A program made the translations under genes and the position numbers. A model generated the notes under the pieces. It was not told the DNA's origin. It saw only the letters and a list, made by a program, of their open reading frames with translations, and made no database searches. Of a DNA stretch of 64,000 bases, positions 33,238-43,344 are shown piece by piece (positions within the stretch are counted from its first letter, which is position 1; the number at the start of each line of letters is the position of its first letter). This stretch comes from Pseudomonas sp. SJZ074 (GTDB taxonomy: Bacteria > Pseudomonadota > Gammaproteobacteria > Pseudomonadales > Pseudomonadaceae), in assembly GCF_007828215.1 (NCBI RefSeq), contig NZ_VIUE01000026.1, positions 23,703-87,702 of the forward strand, given 5' to 3'.

Positions 33238-35022
33238 ATGTCATTCAACCACTACTACCAGAGCGAATTGACCGCGCTTCGTCAGTTGGGCCGGCGTTTT
33301 GCCGAGCGTAACCCGGCGCTGGCACCGTTCCTGGGCCAGGCCGGGCGGGATCCGGATGTGGAGCGTTTACTCGAAGGGTTCGCGTTCCTGACCGGACGCT
33401 TGCGCCAGAAGCTCGATGACGAATTGCCAGAACTCAGTCATTCGCTGATGCAGCTGTTGTGGCCGAACTACATGCGACCGCTGCCGGCTTTCAGCATCCT
33501 GCAATTCGACCCGTTGGGGCGTTCCGGCCCCCCGCTACGGGTAACGCGCGACACTCCGGTCGAGAGCAAGCCTGTCCAAGGCGTGCGATGCCGTTTTCGT
33601 ACTTGCTACCCGACCGAGGTACTACCGCTGGCTCTGACCGGCTTGAATTATTCGGTAAAGGGCGACGGTTCACTGTTGAACCTGCGCCTGGAGATGCCGG
33701 GTGACGGTCACCTGGGTGAGGTGCAGTTGAGCCGCCTGCGCTTGCACTTTGCCGGTGAACGCTACATCAGCCAGATGCTCTATCTCAGCCTCCTGCGCAA
33801 TCTTGAAGGTATCGAACTGATCCCGCTGGACAGTGCCGGCCAACCTGTCATCTCGGCCAGCGGCATACCAATGACGTTCGGCATTCCTGCCAACCGTGTC
33901 CAACCGGTGGGGTTTGCCGAGGAGGAAGCGCTGATCCCGTATCCATTGAATACCTTTCGCGGCTATCGCTACCTTCAGGAGTATTTCGCCTTCCAGGACA
34001 AGTTCCTGTTCGTCGACATCACAGGCTTGAACGTACTCGATGCCCTGCCGTCAACCGTCCTGGAACAGATGCGCGGCGTGGATCTGCGCTTCGAGATCGG
34101 CAAGAACGGTATCCAGCGACTGCATCCGACCCTGGATAACGTGAAGCTGTATTGCACCCCTATCGTCAATCTGTTCAAGCATGACGCAGAGCCGATCAGG
34201 CTGGATGGAAAGCAGGACGAGTACCTGTTGCTGCCGGCCAGTTACGACCGGGAGCACTGCGGCGTGTATTCGGTGCAAAGCGTGACCGGATGGAACCCCG
34301 GCGGCTTGGGGTACCGAACCTATGTACCGTTCGAATCCTTTGAACACGACTCAAGCGTCGATGTTCAAGACCGCCCCTATTACAGCGTCCGGCAACGTTC
34401 ATCGCCGTTGCATGACGGCTTGGACACCTGCCTGGGCTTTGGCACCCGGGATATTCAGCATCATGAAACCCTGTCGATCGAACTGACGTGCACCAACCAG
34501 AACCTGCCGCGTCGACTCAAACTGGGTGACATCGACCAGCCCGGTGAAAAAAGCCCTCAGTCACTGGGTTTCCGCAACATCAGCCCGGTCACGTCCAGCT
34601 TCGCACCACCGCTCAACCAGGATTTCCTCTGGAAGCTGATCAGCAACATGTCACTCAACTACCTGTCGCTGGCGGACGTGAACGCGCTCAAGGTGATTCT
34701 CGAAACATACGATTTTCCCCGTTATTACGACGAGCAGGCAGAAAGAACCAGCAAGTGCCTGTTGGACGGGCTCAAGTCCATCAGACATCGGCATGTCGAC
34801 CGGTTGCACCGGGGCCTGCCGGTTCGCGGTTTGCGCACCGAACTGACCATCGACCCGCAAGGCTATCTCGGTGAAGGGGACCTGTTCGTTTTTGCATCGG
34901 TCCTCAATGAGTTCTTTGCGCTTTATGCCAGCCTCAATTCGTATCACGAACTGCGGGTGAACAGCACACAGGGAGAGGTGTACCAATGGACACCCCGCAT
35001 GGGTCAGCAACCTCTTCTTTAA
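33238..35022 (+). CDS. tssF: Type VI baseplate protein TssF
   Basis: A 594-residue TssF (VasA/ImpG) protein, the main wedge component of the baseplate. The family start MSFNHYYQSELTALRQLGRR is followed by FAERNPALAPFLGQAGRDPD, DPDVERLLEGFAFLTGRLRQ and LMQLLWPNYMRPLPAFSILQ, all diagnostic. The 3' end overlaps tssG by 37 bp, so the two partners of the TssF2-TssG1 complex are probably translationally coupled. Confidence 0.96.
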   Translation: MSFNHYYQSELTALRQLGRRFAERNPALAPFLGQAGRDPDVERLLEGFAFLTGRLRQKLDDELPELSHSLMQLLWPNYMRPLPAFSILQFDPLGRSGPPLRVTRDTPVESKPVQGVRCRFRTCYPTEVLPLALTGLNYSVKGDGSLLNLRLEMPGDGHLGEVQLSRLRLHFAGERYISQMLYLSLLRNLEGIELIPLDSAGQPVISASGIPMTFGIPANRVQPVGFAEEEALIPYPLNTFRGYRYLQEYFAFQDKFLFVDITGLNVLDALPSTVLEQMRGVDLRFEIGKNGIQRLHPTLDNVKLYCTPIVNLFKHDAEPIRLDGKQDEYLLLPASYDREHCGVYSVQSVTGWNPGGLGYRTYVPFESFEHDSSVDVQDRPYYSVRQRSSPLHDGLDTCLGFGTRDIQHHETLSIELTCTNQNLPRRLKLGDIDQPGEKSPQSLGFRNISPVTSSFAPPLNQDFLWKLISNMSLNYLSLADVNALKVILETYDFPRYYDEQAERTSKCLLDGLKSIRHRHVDRLHRGLPVRGLRTELTIDPQGYLGEGDLFVFASVLNEFFALYASLNSYHELRVNSTQGEVYQWTPRMGQQPLL

Positions 35023-36008
35023 GCGCACTGACGCATGGAATACGCGAGTACTCGCTGTTCCAGGCCGTGTTGCTGGTCATCGACCGACTCCGCGAGGCCC
35101 ATCCGCTTCTGAGCGACGAGCATCTGTACGAGCTACTGGAGTTCCAGGCCAACCCAAGCCTCGGGTTTGCGGCCAGCGACATTGATCGCGTGGAGTTTTT
35201 CCAAGAGCATGGACGACTGCGGGCGCGCCTGCGCCTGAATCTGCTCGGTTTGGTGGGCGCAGGCTCACCGTTGCCGGCGTTTTATGGCGAACAAGCCTTC
35301 GGAGATGACGGGGACGGTAATCCAACTCGTCAATTTCTCGACCTGTTCCACCATCGTCTTCAACGGTTGATGCTGCCGATCTGGCGCAAATACCGTTATA
35401 GCGCGAGCTTCCAGAGCGGTGCCCGGGACCCGTTTTCCGAGCAGCTATTTGCCCTGGTTGGCCTGGGTGGCAACGCCATCCGCCAAGCCACTCAACTGAA
35501 CTGGAGACGACTGCTGCCCTACCTGGGCCTCCTGAGCCTTCGCGCCCACTCGGCGGCGCTGATCGAAGCGGTGTTGCGCTATTACTTCAAGCACGCCGAG
35601 CTGAATCTCGAACAGTGCATCGAACGCCGCGTGAACATCATCGATGAACAACGCAACCGCTTGGGACTCGCCAACAGCGTGTTGCACGAGGATCTGGTAC
35701 TGGGCGAGCAGATCCGCGACCGCAGCGGCAAGTTCCGCATCCACATCCGTAACCTGGACTGGCAGCGCTTCCACGAATTCCTGCCGATCGGTGTCGGTTA
35801 CCAGCCGCTGTGCGCGCTGGTGCGCTTCACCCTGCGCGACCCACTCGAATATGACCTGCGCCTGGTCCTGCGCCAGCAGGAAATACGGGCATTGCGCATT
35901 GGCGAACACAACACGAGCCACTTGGGATGGACCAGTTGGCTGGGCCACGAACGCGCCGATGGCGTGGTGATCCTGGGCAGTAAAATTGATTGGGAATGGA
36001 CGACATGA
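34986..36008 (+). CDS. tssG: Type VI baseplate protein TssG
   Basis: A 340-residue TssG (VasB/ImpH) protein, partner of TssF. Diagnostic segments are YSLFQAVLLVIDRLREAHPL, EHGRLRARLRLNLLGLVGAG-like content, and the motif ASPLPAFYGE-like GSPLPAFYGEQAF, with QFLDLFHHRLQRLMLPIWRK following. It begins inside tssF, and its TGA stop overlaps the tssH start (ATGA). Confidence 0.95.
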   Translation: MDTPHGSATSSLSALTHGIREYSLFQAVLLVIDRLREAHPLLSDEHLYELLEFQANPSLGFAASDIDRVEFFQEHGRLRARLRLNLLGLVGAGSPLPAFYGEQAFGDDGDGNPTRQFLDLFHHRLQRLMLPIWRKYRYSASFQSGARDPFSEQLFALVGLGGNAIRQATQLNWRRLLPYLGLLSLRAHSAALIEAVLRYYFKHAELNLEQCIERRVNIIDEQRNRLGLANSVLHEDLVLGEQIRDRSGKFRIHIRNLDWQRFHEFLPIGVGYQPLCALVRFTLRDPLEYDLRLVLRQQEIRALRIGEHNTSHLGWTSWLGHERADGVVILGSKIDWEWTT

Positions 36009-38575
36009 TCAACGTAGACCTCCAGCAACTCATCCAGGCGCTGGATGCCGACACCCGAAACGACCTGGAACGCTCGGCCGAGCAGTGCGTGGCCCGTGGC
36101 GCTGACAAGGTCCTGGTGGAAGACCTGCTGCTGGGCCTTTTGGAACGTTCGGACAGCCTGCTCGCCCGCGCCTTGCAGGATGCCCGCATCAGTCCAGGCG
36201 AATTGATCGCCGCCCTGCAACCACGCCCAGGGCACAGCGCCTCGTGCAGTCCATCATTTGCCCCGGAGCTGGTGCAGTGGCTGCAAGACGCCTTGGGAGT
36301 GGCCAGCCAGGAGCTGGAGCAGAGCCAGATCGGACAAGCCGCTCTGATCCTGGCGTTGCTACGTCACCCGGCCCATCACGCCGACACGCCTTATCAAGCG
36401 CTGATGGCCGAGCTCAACATCGGCCGGTTGAAAGATTATGCCTTGGCGCAACGGGCCCAACTGACCGCCGCCTCATCCGTCATCAAGGGCGAGACCCTGC
36501 TGGAGCGTTTTACCCAAGACCTGACCCAACAGGCCCGCGACGGTCAACTGGACCCGGTGCTTTGCCGGGATGCTGAAATCAGGCAAATGATCGACATCCT
36601 GGCACGCCGCCGCAAAAACAATCCGATTGCCGTGGGTGAAGCCGGGGTAGGCAAGACCGCCATCGTCGAAGGACTCGCCCTGCGCATCGTTGCAAGGGAA
36701 GTACCAGCGGCACTTGCAGACATCGAACTGCGTTCGCTGGACATGGGACTGCTGCAGGCCGGCGCCAGCATCAAAGGCGAATTCGAGCGCCGCCTCAAGG
36801 GTGTGATCGATGAGGTCAAGGCTTCGCCCAAGTCCATCGTCCTGTTCATTGACGAAGCCCACACATTGATCGGCGCGGGCGGCAATGCCGGTGGTGCCGA
36901 CGCAGCCAATCTGCTCAAGCCGGCCTTGGCCAGGGGTGAGCTGCGTACCATCGCCGCGACCACGTGGTGCGAGTATAAAAAATACTTTGAAAACGACCCT
37001 GCCCTGGCCCGCCGTTTCCAGCCGGTGCAACTGCACGAGCCCACCGTCGAGGATGCGGTCACCATCCTGCGCGGCCTTGCCCCGGCCTACGAAAACAGCC
37101 ACGGTATCTATCTGCGCGATGATGCAGTGGTCGCGGCTGCGCAATTGTCAGCCCGTTACCTGACCGGCCGGCAACTGCCGGACAAGGCCGTTGACGTGCT
37201 CGATACCGCCTGCGCTCGCGTCCGTATCAGCCTCGCAGCCGCGCCCCAAAGCCTCGAACGGTTGCGCGGCGAACTGGCTGAAGGCGAGCGTCAGCGCCAG
37301 GCACTGCGCCGCGACGCCCAGGTTGGCCTGTCGATTGATTTCCAGGCGCTGGAAACGCTGGAAACACGACTGGATACCATCGAAACAGAACGCCAGACGC
37401 TCGAAACAGACTGGAGTGAGCAACGCATCCTCGCTGAACGCCTGCTATCGCTACGTCAGCAACTGGCCGCGGCGGATCAAACATCGGACGTCGAGATCCT
37501 GAAGTCGGCGCTACGCGAAACCCAGGATGCGCTGATAGCCGCGCAAACCAAGGAGCGCCTGGTCAGTTTCGAAGTCTGCCCAAGATTGGTGGCCGAAGTC
37601 ATCAATGCCTGGACTGGTGTACCGCTGGCTCAACTGGCACGGGAACACAGCGCAAGCGTTGCCAGTTTCGCCACAGATTTGCGTGCCCGTATTCGCGGCC
37701 AGGAACAGGCCGTGCAGGCCCTTGACCGCGCGATGCGCGCGGCCGCCGCAGGCCTGAACAGACCTGACGCCCCGGTGGGCGTGTTCCTGCTGGTGGGGCC
37801 GAGCGGTGTCGGCAAGACCGAAACGGCGCTGGCCCTGGCCGACCTGCTGTATGGCGGCGAGCGTTTTATCACCGTGATCAATATGGCTGAGTTCCAGGAC
37901 AAACACACCGTTTCCCGACTGATCGGCGCACCGCCGGGCTACGTTGGCTTTGGCGAAGGCGGCATGCTCACCGAAGCCGTTCGGCATAAACCCTATTCAG
38001 TGATTCTGCTCGACGAGGTCGAAAAAGCCGATCCGGACGTACTGAACCTGTTCTACCAGATCTTCGACAAAGGCCTTGCCAATGATGGCGAAGGGCGGGA
38101 AATCGATTTTCGCAACACGCTGATTCTGATGACGTCGAACCTTGGCAGTGAATACATCAGCGAACAGTGCGAAAACGGCACCCGACTGAGTGCGGAGCGC
38201 GTCGAGGAAGGCCTCCGCCCAATACTCAGCCGGCATTTCCAACCGGCCCTCCTGGCCCGCATGCGCGTGGTGCCGTACTTCCCGATCAGCGACCTGGTGC
38301 TGCACGAGCTGGTGGAAATCAAACTCAACCGCCTGGGCGAGCGCCTGCAGGCTCGTCGGCTGGGCTTCAGTTACTGCAAACAGCTGTTGGAGCATCTGGT
38401 TGAACACTGCATCCGCGGCGACAGTGGCGCGCGTGCAATCGACCGTTTGCTCGAGCGGCACTTGATGCCCCAGATAGCCGATCGCCTGCTCTCGGCCATG
38501 GCCAGTGGCGAAGCGTTGCGACAGGTGCACGCCACCCTTGACGGCAACGCTGGCATCGTCTGTGAGTTCACCTGA
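36005..38575 (+). CDS. tssH: Type VI sheath-recycling ATPase TssH/ClpV
   Basis: An 856-residue AAA+ ATPase of the ClpV branch that disassembles contracted sheaths by extracting TssC. There is a Clp-N-like domain (about 1-150), a first AAA+ module with Walker A GEAGVGKTAIVEG near 210 and a coiled middle domain. The second AAA+ module has Walker A GPSGVGKTETALALADLL near 598, followed by LLDEVEKADPDVLNLFYQIF. The start is the ATG at 36005 (MINVDLQQLIQALDADTRND), matching ClpV2; it overlaps the tssG stop. An in-frame ATG three codons earlier is possible. Confidence 0.96.
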   Translation: MINVDLQQLIQALDADTRNDLERSAEQCVARGADKVLVEDLLLGLLERSDSLLARALQDARISPGELIAALQPRPGHSASCSPSFAPELVQWLQDALGVASQELEQSQIGQAALILALLRHPAHHADTPYQALMAELNIGRLKDYALAQRAQLTAASSVIKGETLLERFTQDLTQQARDGQLDPVLCRDAEIRQMIDILARRRKNNPIAVGEAGVGKTAIVEGLALRIVAREVPAALADIELRSLDMGLLQAGASIKGEFERRLKGVIDEVKASPKSIVLFIDEAHTLIGAGGNAGGADAANLLKPALARGELRTIAATTWCEYKKYFENDPALARRFQPVQLHEPTVEDAVTILRGLAPAYENSHGIYLRDDAVVAAAQLSARYLTGRQLPDKAVDVLDTACARVRISLAAAPQSLERLRGELAEGERQRQALRRDAQVGLSIDFQALETLETRLDTIETERQTLETDWSEQRILAERLLSLRQQLAAADQTSDVEILKSALRETQDALIAAQTKERLVSFEVCPRLVAEVINAWTGVPLAQLAREHSASVASFATDLRARIRGQEQAVQALDRAMRAAAAGLNRPDAPVGVFLLVGPSGVGKTETALALADLLYGGERFITVINMAEFQDKHTVSRLIGAPPGYVGFGEGGMLTEAVRHKPYSVILLDEVEKADPDVLNLFYQIFDKGLANDGEGREIDFRNTLILMTSNLGSEYISEQCENGTRLSAERVEEGLRPILSRHFQPALLARMRVVPYFPISDLVLHELVEIKLNRLGERLQARRLGFSYCKQLLEHLVEHCIRGDSGARAIDRLLERHLMPQIADRLLSAMASGEALRQVHATLDGNAGIVCEFT

Positions 38576-38576
38576 A

Positions 38577-40103
38577 ATGGAGGCGATGTTCGAGCAGGTT
38601 CCGCGACCGTTGGCCTATGCCGAGGCTTTGCTTACGCAATTCTCCAGCCTGTCAGGCGCAACGGATGTCGCTACGTTACTGGGGGATTTTATCCAGGCTG
38701 CAGCCTGCCTCAGCGGGTGTGAACTGACACAGTTGTATTTGCTGGATGCCACCCATGCCCATCTGGAAATACACGCCGAATGCCTGGAGGGCCAGTTGCG
38801 GTTCCGTGACCGGACTCTGCCGCCCTCCGATTACAGTGGTGAACAACTGCTGCAATTCGCCCTGTGCCAGAACCGTATGGTCAGCCTCGACGCGTTGAAC
38901 TCAAACCTTCACGAAATCGGCTTCCTGCCAAGCCGGTCGACACCCTGGCAGTCGCTGCTCTGTGTACCACTTCTCAATCCGCGCCAAACCATCGAAGGCC
39001 TGTTGCTATGCGCCACCGGCAAGCGTCTCGACCTGCAAGGCTTTGCCAGATCCCTGAGTCAACTTGGGGCCTTCGCGCTGCGGCAGAAGTCTCTCTTGCA
39101 GCGTCTGCACCGTCCCGCCAGGACGTCTGATTCCGTCAACACAACCAGGCCCGGCATTAGCGGCTACGGGCTTATCGGCAAGAGCCCGGCAATGCGCCAG
39201 ACCTGCCTGTTGATCAGTAAAGTCCTGCACAGCCCCTACACCGTCCTGCTACGTGGCGAGACGGGCACCGGCAAGGAGGTGGTGGCCCGGGCCATTCATG
39301 ATTGTGGCCCGCGTCGAACCAAGGCTTTCATCGTGCAGAACTGTGCAGCGGTCCCCGAAAACCTGCTGGAAAGCGAGCTGTTCGGCTATCGCAGGGGCGC
39401 GTTCACCGGGGCCGACCGGGATCGTCTCGGGCTGTTCGATGCGGCTGAGGGCGGCACACTGTTGCTCGATGAAATCGGCGACATGCCATTGTCTCTCCAG
39501 GCCAAACTGCTGCGGGTGTTACAGGAAGGCGAAATCCGTCCGCTGGGGTCCAGCAAAACCCACAGGATCGATGTCCGGATCATCGCCGCGACCCACCGCG
39601 ACCTGAAACAACGGGTGGAAGAAGGCCTGTTTCGCGAAGACCTGTATTACCGACTCGCCCAGTTCCCGATCCAGTTACCGGCGTTGCGCCAGCGGGAAGG
39701 CGACATTCTCGAACTGGCGCGACACTTCGCCGACAAGGCCTGCGCATTCTTGCGGCGCGATCCGGTGTGTTGGTCCGACGCAGCCCTAGATCATCTGGCC
39801 GCCTATGGCTTCCCCGGGAACGTACGCGAACTCAAAGCCCTCGTGGAAAGAGCCGTATTGCTGTGCGAGGGCGACGAGCTGCAGGTCGAGCACTTCGCGT
39901 TGCACATCGACACGCCGGCCGCCCGTGTCTCCATGGGTCTGCGCGAGCGGCTCGGGCAGATCGAGCGAGGCCTGCTGATTGATTGCCTGCGCAAGAACGC
40001 CGGCAACCAGACGCTGGCCGCCCGCGAACTCGGTTTGCCACGCCGCACCCTGCTCTATCGCCTCGGGCGCCTGAAGATTCAACCGAGGGACTTCGATGAT
40101 TGA
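38577..40103 (+). CDS. Sigma-54-dependent activator of the type VI cluster (Sfa/VasH type)
   Basis: A 508-residue enhancer-binding protein. A GAF-like N-terminal region (about 20-180) precedes an AAA+ domain with Walker A LLRGETGTGKEVVARAIH near 227 and the sigma-54 contact motif GAFTGA near 274, fully intact. A C-terminal Fis-type helix-turn-helix follows (NQTLAARELGLPRRTLLYRL). It corresponds to Sfa2 in the P. aeruginosa H2 cluster and to VasH in Vibrio. The ATG at 38577, one base after the tssH stop, is chosen; upstream in-frame starts would overlap tssH. It probably drives hcp/vgrG or cluster transcription with RpoN, which is inference. Confidence 0.92.
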   Translation: MEAMFEQVPRPLAYAEALLTQFSSLSGATDVATLLGDFIQAAACLSGCELTQLYLLDATHAHLEIHAECLEGQLRFRDRTLPPSDYSGEQLLQFALCQNRMVSLDALNSNLHEIGFLPSRSTPWQSLLCVPLLNPRQTIEGLLLCATGKRLDLQGFARSLSQLGAFALRQKSLLQRLHRPARTSDSVNTTRPGISGYGLIGKSPAMRQTCLLISKVLHSPYTVLLRGETGTGKEVVARAIHDCGPRRTKAFIVQNCAAVPENLLESELFGYRRGAFTGADRDRLGLFDAAEGGTLLLDEIGDMPLSLQAKLLRVLQEGEIRPLGSSKTHRIDVRIIAATHRDLKQRVEEGLFREDLYYRLAQFPIQLPALRQREGDILELARHFADKACAFLRRDPVCWSDAALDHLAAYGFPGNVRELKALVERAVLLCEGDELQVEHFALHIDTPAARVSMGLRERLGQIERGLLIDCLRKNAGNQTLAARELGLPRRTLLYRLGRLKIQPRDFDD

Positions 40104-40146
40104 CCCCATCGCCTGCCCCCGCCCTTTCAATTCTGGAGTCCTTCCG

Positions 40147-40287
40147 ATGCCTGATTTTTCCTGGCAAGCCGTCCTGCTGGCCATCGTCGTGTCATTCGGC
40201 CTCGGCGGCTGCAACGGCAATTACAAATTCAATGACAGCGATTACCGCCCCCTGGGGGATCCCCAGGCCGTCAATCGCGGCAAGTGA
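40147..40287 (+). CDS. Small type VI-associated lipoprotein (OrfX2-like)
   Basis: A 46-residue predicted lipoprotein: hydrophobic signal WQAVLLAIVVSFGLGGC with lipobox LGGC, then a short hydrophilic tail NGNYKFNDSDYRPLGDPQAV. It sits between the sigma-54 activator and fha, exactly where P. aeruginosa H2 has orfX2. The ATG at 40147 has GGAGTCCTTCCG upstream. Its role is unknown; position and lipid anchor suggest an envelope accessory of the apparatus. Confidence 0.75.
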   Translation: MPDFSWQAVLLAIVVSFGLGGCNGNYKFNDSDYRPLGDPQAVNRGK

Positions 40288-40302
40288 CCGCAAGGAGTAC
40301 CG

Positions 40303-41502
40303 ATGGAGCTTGTTCTTGAAATGCTGAACGCCAGACAGTTCGTTCCGGCGCCGCTGTGTCGCATGACGTTCGGGCCAACTGGCGGCGTGATAGGCCGGGG
40401 CGAGAGCTGTGATTGGACCATTCCCGACCGCCAGCGCCTGTTATCCAAGCGCCACGCGCAGATCAGCTCGCGCGAAGGTGCATTTTTCCTGACCGACACC
40501 AGTGGCAACGGCGTAAGCCATCGCGCAAGTGGCGCACGCTTGCCCAAGGGCGACCCGGTACGCATCCAGGACGGAGACATCTTCCTTATGGGGGATTTCG
40601 AAATTCTGGCGCGGTTGGCTTCCGCCCAAACGAACGGCACCGCGCCGGCAGACCGTCCAATGTCTGTCGATAGCCTGATCCCGGACGATGCCTTTCTGGA
40701 TCTCGACCCGCTGAAGGCACTGGGGCCACAACCCGGCGTGTTTTCAGAAATAGATGAACTGGTTAGCCCCTCTGCCATGTCCGCGGATGCTTTCAAAGGC
40801 CCCGACTACGCCCCCATCGACATGGAAAATCTGCTACTGCCGGAGCTGGTCGAAGCGCCAGCGGAACCCAAATTGGAAGCCTCGCCGACCACCGCCCCCC
40901 ATCATCCAGCTGAAGATTTCTGGGAACGTTTCGGCGCGGCGCTGGGGATAAATCTTGGAAACCTGGACAACGAAGCCCGCGAAGCCCTGGCGTTGAGTGC
41001 TGTGAAGTTGCTCAGACAAAGCATTCAGGGATTACAGCAGAGCCTGCATACCCGATCGGAGCTGAAGAGTGAACTGCGTCTGGCTCACACGCTCATCCAG
41101 GGTGAGCCAAAAAACCCGCTGAAGGTTGCCGACGATGCCCAGCACGCCTTGCAGATGCTGTTGCAACCGAACAAACCTGCCCAGTTGTCGCCCGACCAGG
41201 CCATTGCCCGCGCCTTTCGTGATCTGCAGGCCCATCAAGTGGCCTTGCTCACAGCAAGCCGCAACACGTTGCGCGCGACGCTGGAACACTTTTCACCGCA
41301 ACGGCTGATGTTCCGACTGGAACGGGACCACAAGCCGCTGATCAGGACGAACGGTCACTATTGGAAGGCTTACGGCCGTTATCACCAGGCCTTGTGCCAG
41401 GACGACGACTGGACAGGACGATTGCTGGCCCGAGATTTTGCCCAGGCCTACGAAGAACAGGTTCGCCTGGTTTCCACCCTGCATACCGATCACCATGGAT
41501 GA
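40303..41502 (+). CDS. fha: Type VI FHA domain protein (Fha/TagH)
   Basis: A 399-residue protein with an N-terminal forkhead-associated domain (about 1-100), including IGRGESCDWTIPDRQRLLSK and RHAQISSREGAFFLTDTSGN, and a C-terminal TagH/ImpI-type domain (AEDFWERFGAALGINL). FHA proteins bind phosphothreonine and link threonine phosphorylation to T6SS assembly. The matching kinase and phosphatase genes lie at the end of this cluster. The middle (about 130-200) is proline- and acid-rich and probably disordered. The stop overlaps the tssJ start. Confidence 0.93.
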   Translation: MELVLEMLNARQFVPAPLCRMTFGPTGGVIGRGESCDWTIPDRQRLLSKRHAQISSREGAFFLTDTSGNGVSHRASGARLPKGDPVRIQDGDIFLMGDFEILARLASAQTNGTAPADRPMSVDSLIPDDAFLDLDPLKALGPQPGVFSEIDELVSPSAMSADAFKGPDYAPIDMENLLLPELVEAPAEPKLEASPTTAPHHPAEDFWERFGAALGINLGNLDNEAREALALSAVKLLRQSIQGLQQSLHTRSELKSELRLAHTLIQGEPKNPLKVADDAQHALQMLLQPNKPAQLSPDQAIARAFRDLQAHQVALLTASRNTLRATLEHFSPQRLMFRLERDHKPLIRTNGHYWKAYGRYHQALCQDDDWTGRLLARDFAQAYEEQVRLVSTLHTDHHG

Positions 41503-42011
41503 TGCACATGTCTCGTTGCACGATGTTTTTCCTCACCACGTTGACGGCCGTTGTCACAACATTGCTGTTGGCCGGTTGCGCCACGCTGTCGCCGTTCTCG
41601 ACGATGACCAAGCTCGCCCTCACGTTGACGGCCAGCGATCAACTCAACCCGGACCTCAACGGACGGCCATCGCCAGTGGTGGTGCGGCTGTTTGAGCTCC
41701 GGCACCCTGTGGCGTTCGAAAATGCGGACTTCTTCAGCTTGTATGAACGCGCCAGGGAAACGTTGTCGCCGGACCTGCTTTCCAGCGAAGAACTGGAACT
41801 GCGCCCGGGCGAGACCGTAGACCTGAAACTCGACATCGCTGGCGGTGGTCGTTACGTCGGTGTCGTCGCCGCGTACCGTGACCTGCCACAAGCCCGCTGG
41901 CGCCATACCTTGCCGGTTACCGCGGCGCAGCTCACCCAGGCAAGGCTGACCCTTGACCAGGATGGGATTGCCAACGCCATTGAAACACCCGCCGGAACCG
42001 ACGCCCGATGA
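41499..42011 (+). CDS. tssJ: Type VI outer-membrane lipoprotein TssJ
   Basis: A 170-residue TssJ (Lip/SciN) lipoprotein. Signal FFLTTLTAVVTTLLLAGCAT ends in the lipobox LAGC. The mature transthyretin-like domain includes LTLTASDQLNPDLNGRPSPV, VVRLFELRHPVAFENADFFS and the ELRPGETVDLKLDIAGGGRY region. It anchors the membrane complex to the outer membrane through TssM. The ATGATG at 41499 overlaps the fha stop; the frame's further upstream extension is antisense-free but lies inside fha and is not used. Its 3' end overlaps tssK by 4 bp. Confidence 0.94.
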   Translation: MMHMSRCTMFFLTTLTAVVTTLLLAGCATLSPFSTMTKLALTLTASDQLNPDLNGRPSPVVVRLFELRHPVAFENADFFSLYERARETLSPDLLSSEELELRPGETVDLKLDIAGGGRYVGVVAAYRDLPQARWRHTLPVTAAQLTQARLTLDQDGIANAIETPAGTDAR

Positions 42012-43339
42012 ATCACGATAAAGTCATCTGGCAGGAAGGCATGCTGCTGCGCCCACAACATTTGCAGCACAACGACCGCTACTTCGATCATCAGTTGAAA
42101 TTCCGCACGCGCTTCCTGTCCCAGTACACCTGGGGATTCCTGGCGCTGGAGATCGACACCCAGTTTCTCAGCATGGGTCAGTTGGTGGTCAGCCAAGCCT
42201 CTGGCGTCCTACCGGACGGCAGCCTGTTCGAAATGAACAGCAACGCCGCCCCCCTGGTACTGGAAGTCCCTCCCAATACCAGTAACACGCCGATCTATCT
42301 TGCTTTGCCGCTGGTAACCGGCAATCGCATCGAGTCCCGTCGTCCAGAGCAATCCGATGTCCAGGCGCGCTACATCACCTACGAAATGCAAGTGGCCGAT
42401 TGCAATGCCGCAGAGGCGCTCAGCAGCCCGGTCAGTTGCGGCCGCCCGGACCTGCGCTTGCTGCTCGGCGAACAGCAGACCGACCAGGCGTTCGTGAAGC
42501 TCAAGCTCTGCGAGGTACTCGATACCACGTCCGATGGCCTGATCAGACTCGATCCGGACTTCGTCCCGACCTTCATCCAGGCCGGTTCATCCAGCTATCT
42601 GCGTTCGTGCCTCAAGGAGGTCATCGGCATGCTGGGGCACCGGGGCGACAGCCTCGCCGACCGGATTCGCTCCAACGGCAAGGCCGGAGGCACGCAGGTC
42701 GGCGACTTCATGATGCTGCAGTTGATCAACCGCAACGAACTGCTGTTGCGTCATGACCTGGATCTGGAACAGGTACATCCCGAACGGCTGTACCGTACCT
42801 TGCTGAGCCTGCTGGGTGAGTTGGCGACATTTTCCGGCGAGAGCAAACGCCCACCGTTCAACAACCATTATCGCCACAGCGACCAGGGTGGCTGCTTTCG
42901 AAGCTTGATGCAGGGCATCCGCCAGATGCTTTCCATGGTGCTTGAACAGCATGCGATTGAATTGCCTTTGCAGGCGCGTCAATACGGAATCATGGTCTCG
43001 CCGGTCCACGACCTTTCACTGCTGGGCTCGGCTTCGTTCGTCCTGGCCGCGAGCGCCCATTGCGACGGCGAAGAACTGCGCCAGCGCTTGCCCTCGCAGC
43101 TCAAGATCGGTCCGGTGGAACGCATCCGCCAGTTGGTCAATCTGCACTTGCCCGGGATCCGGATCAGGCCCCTGCCCGTGGCGCCGCGGCAGATTGCATT
43201 CCATGCCAACAAGACCTACTTCATCCTCGAACCCAACCCCGAAGACCTGTCCCAATTGAAGCGCTCCGCGGGCTTTGCCTTTCATGTTTCCGGAGACTTC
43301 ACCGAGCTTGAACTGAACTTCTGGGCCATCAGGAACTGA
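42008..43339 (+). CDS. tssK: Type VI baseplate protein TssK
   Basis: A 443-residue TssK (VasE/ImpJ) protein, the trimeric adaptor linking baseplate wedges to TssL and TssM. The family start VIWQEGMLLRPQHLQHNDRY and the segments LSQYTWGFLALEIDTQFLSM-like QYTWGFLALEIDTQFLSMGQ and LLNLHLPG-like LVNLHLPGIRIRPLPVAPRQ are recognisable. It overlaps tssJ by an ATGA and leaves 5 bp before tssL. Confidence 0.95.
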   Translation: MNHDKVIWQEGMLLRPQHLQHNDRYFDHQLKFRTRFLSQYTWGFLALEIDTQFLSMGQLVVSQASGVLPDGSLFEMNSNAAPLVLEVPPNTSNTPIYLALPLVTGNRIESRRPEQSDVQARYITYEMQVADCNAAEALSSPVSCGRPDLRLLLGEQQTDQAFVKLKLCEVLDTTSDGLIRLDPDFVPTFIQAGSSSYLRSCLKEVIGMLGHRGDSLADRIRSNGKAGGTQVGDFMMLQLINRNELLLRHDLDLEQVHPERLYRTLLSLLGELATFSGESKRPPFNNHYRHSDQGGCFRSLMQGIRQMLSMVLEQHAIELPLQARQYGIMVSPVHDLSLLGSASFVLAASAHCDGEELRQRLPSQLKIGPVERIRQLVNLHLPGIRIRPLPVAPRQIAFHANKTYFILEPNPEDLSQLKRSAGFAFHVSGDFTELELNFWAIRN

Positions 43340-43344
43340 CTGAA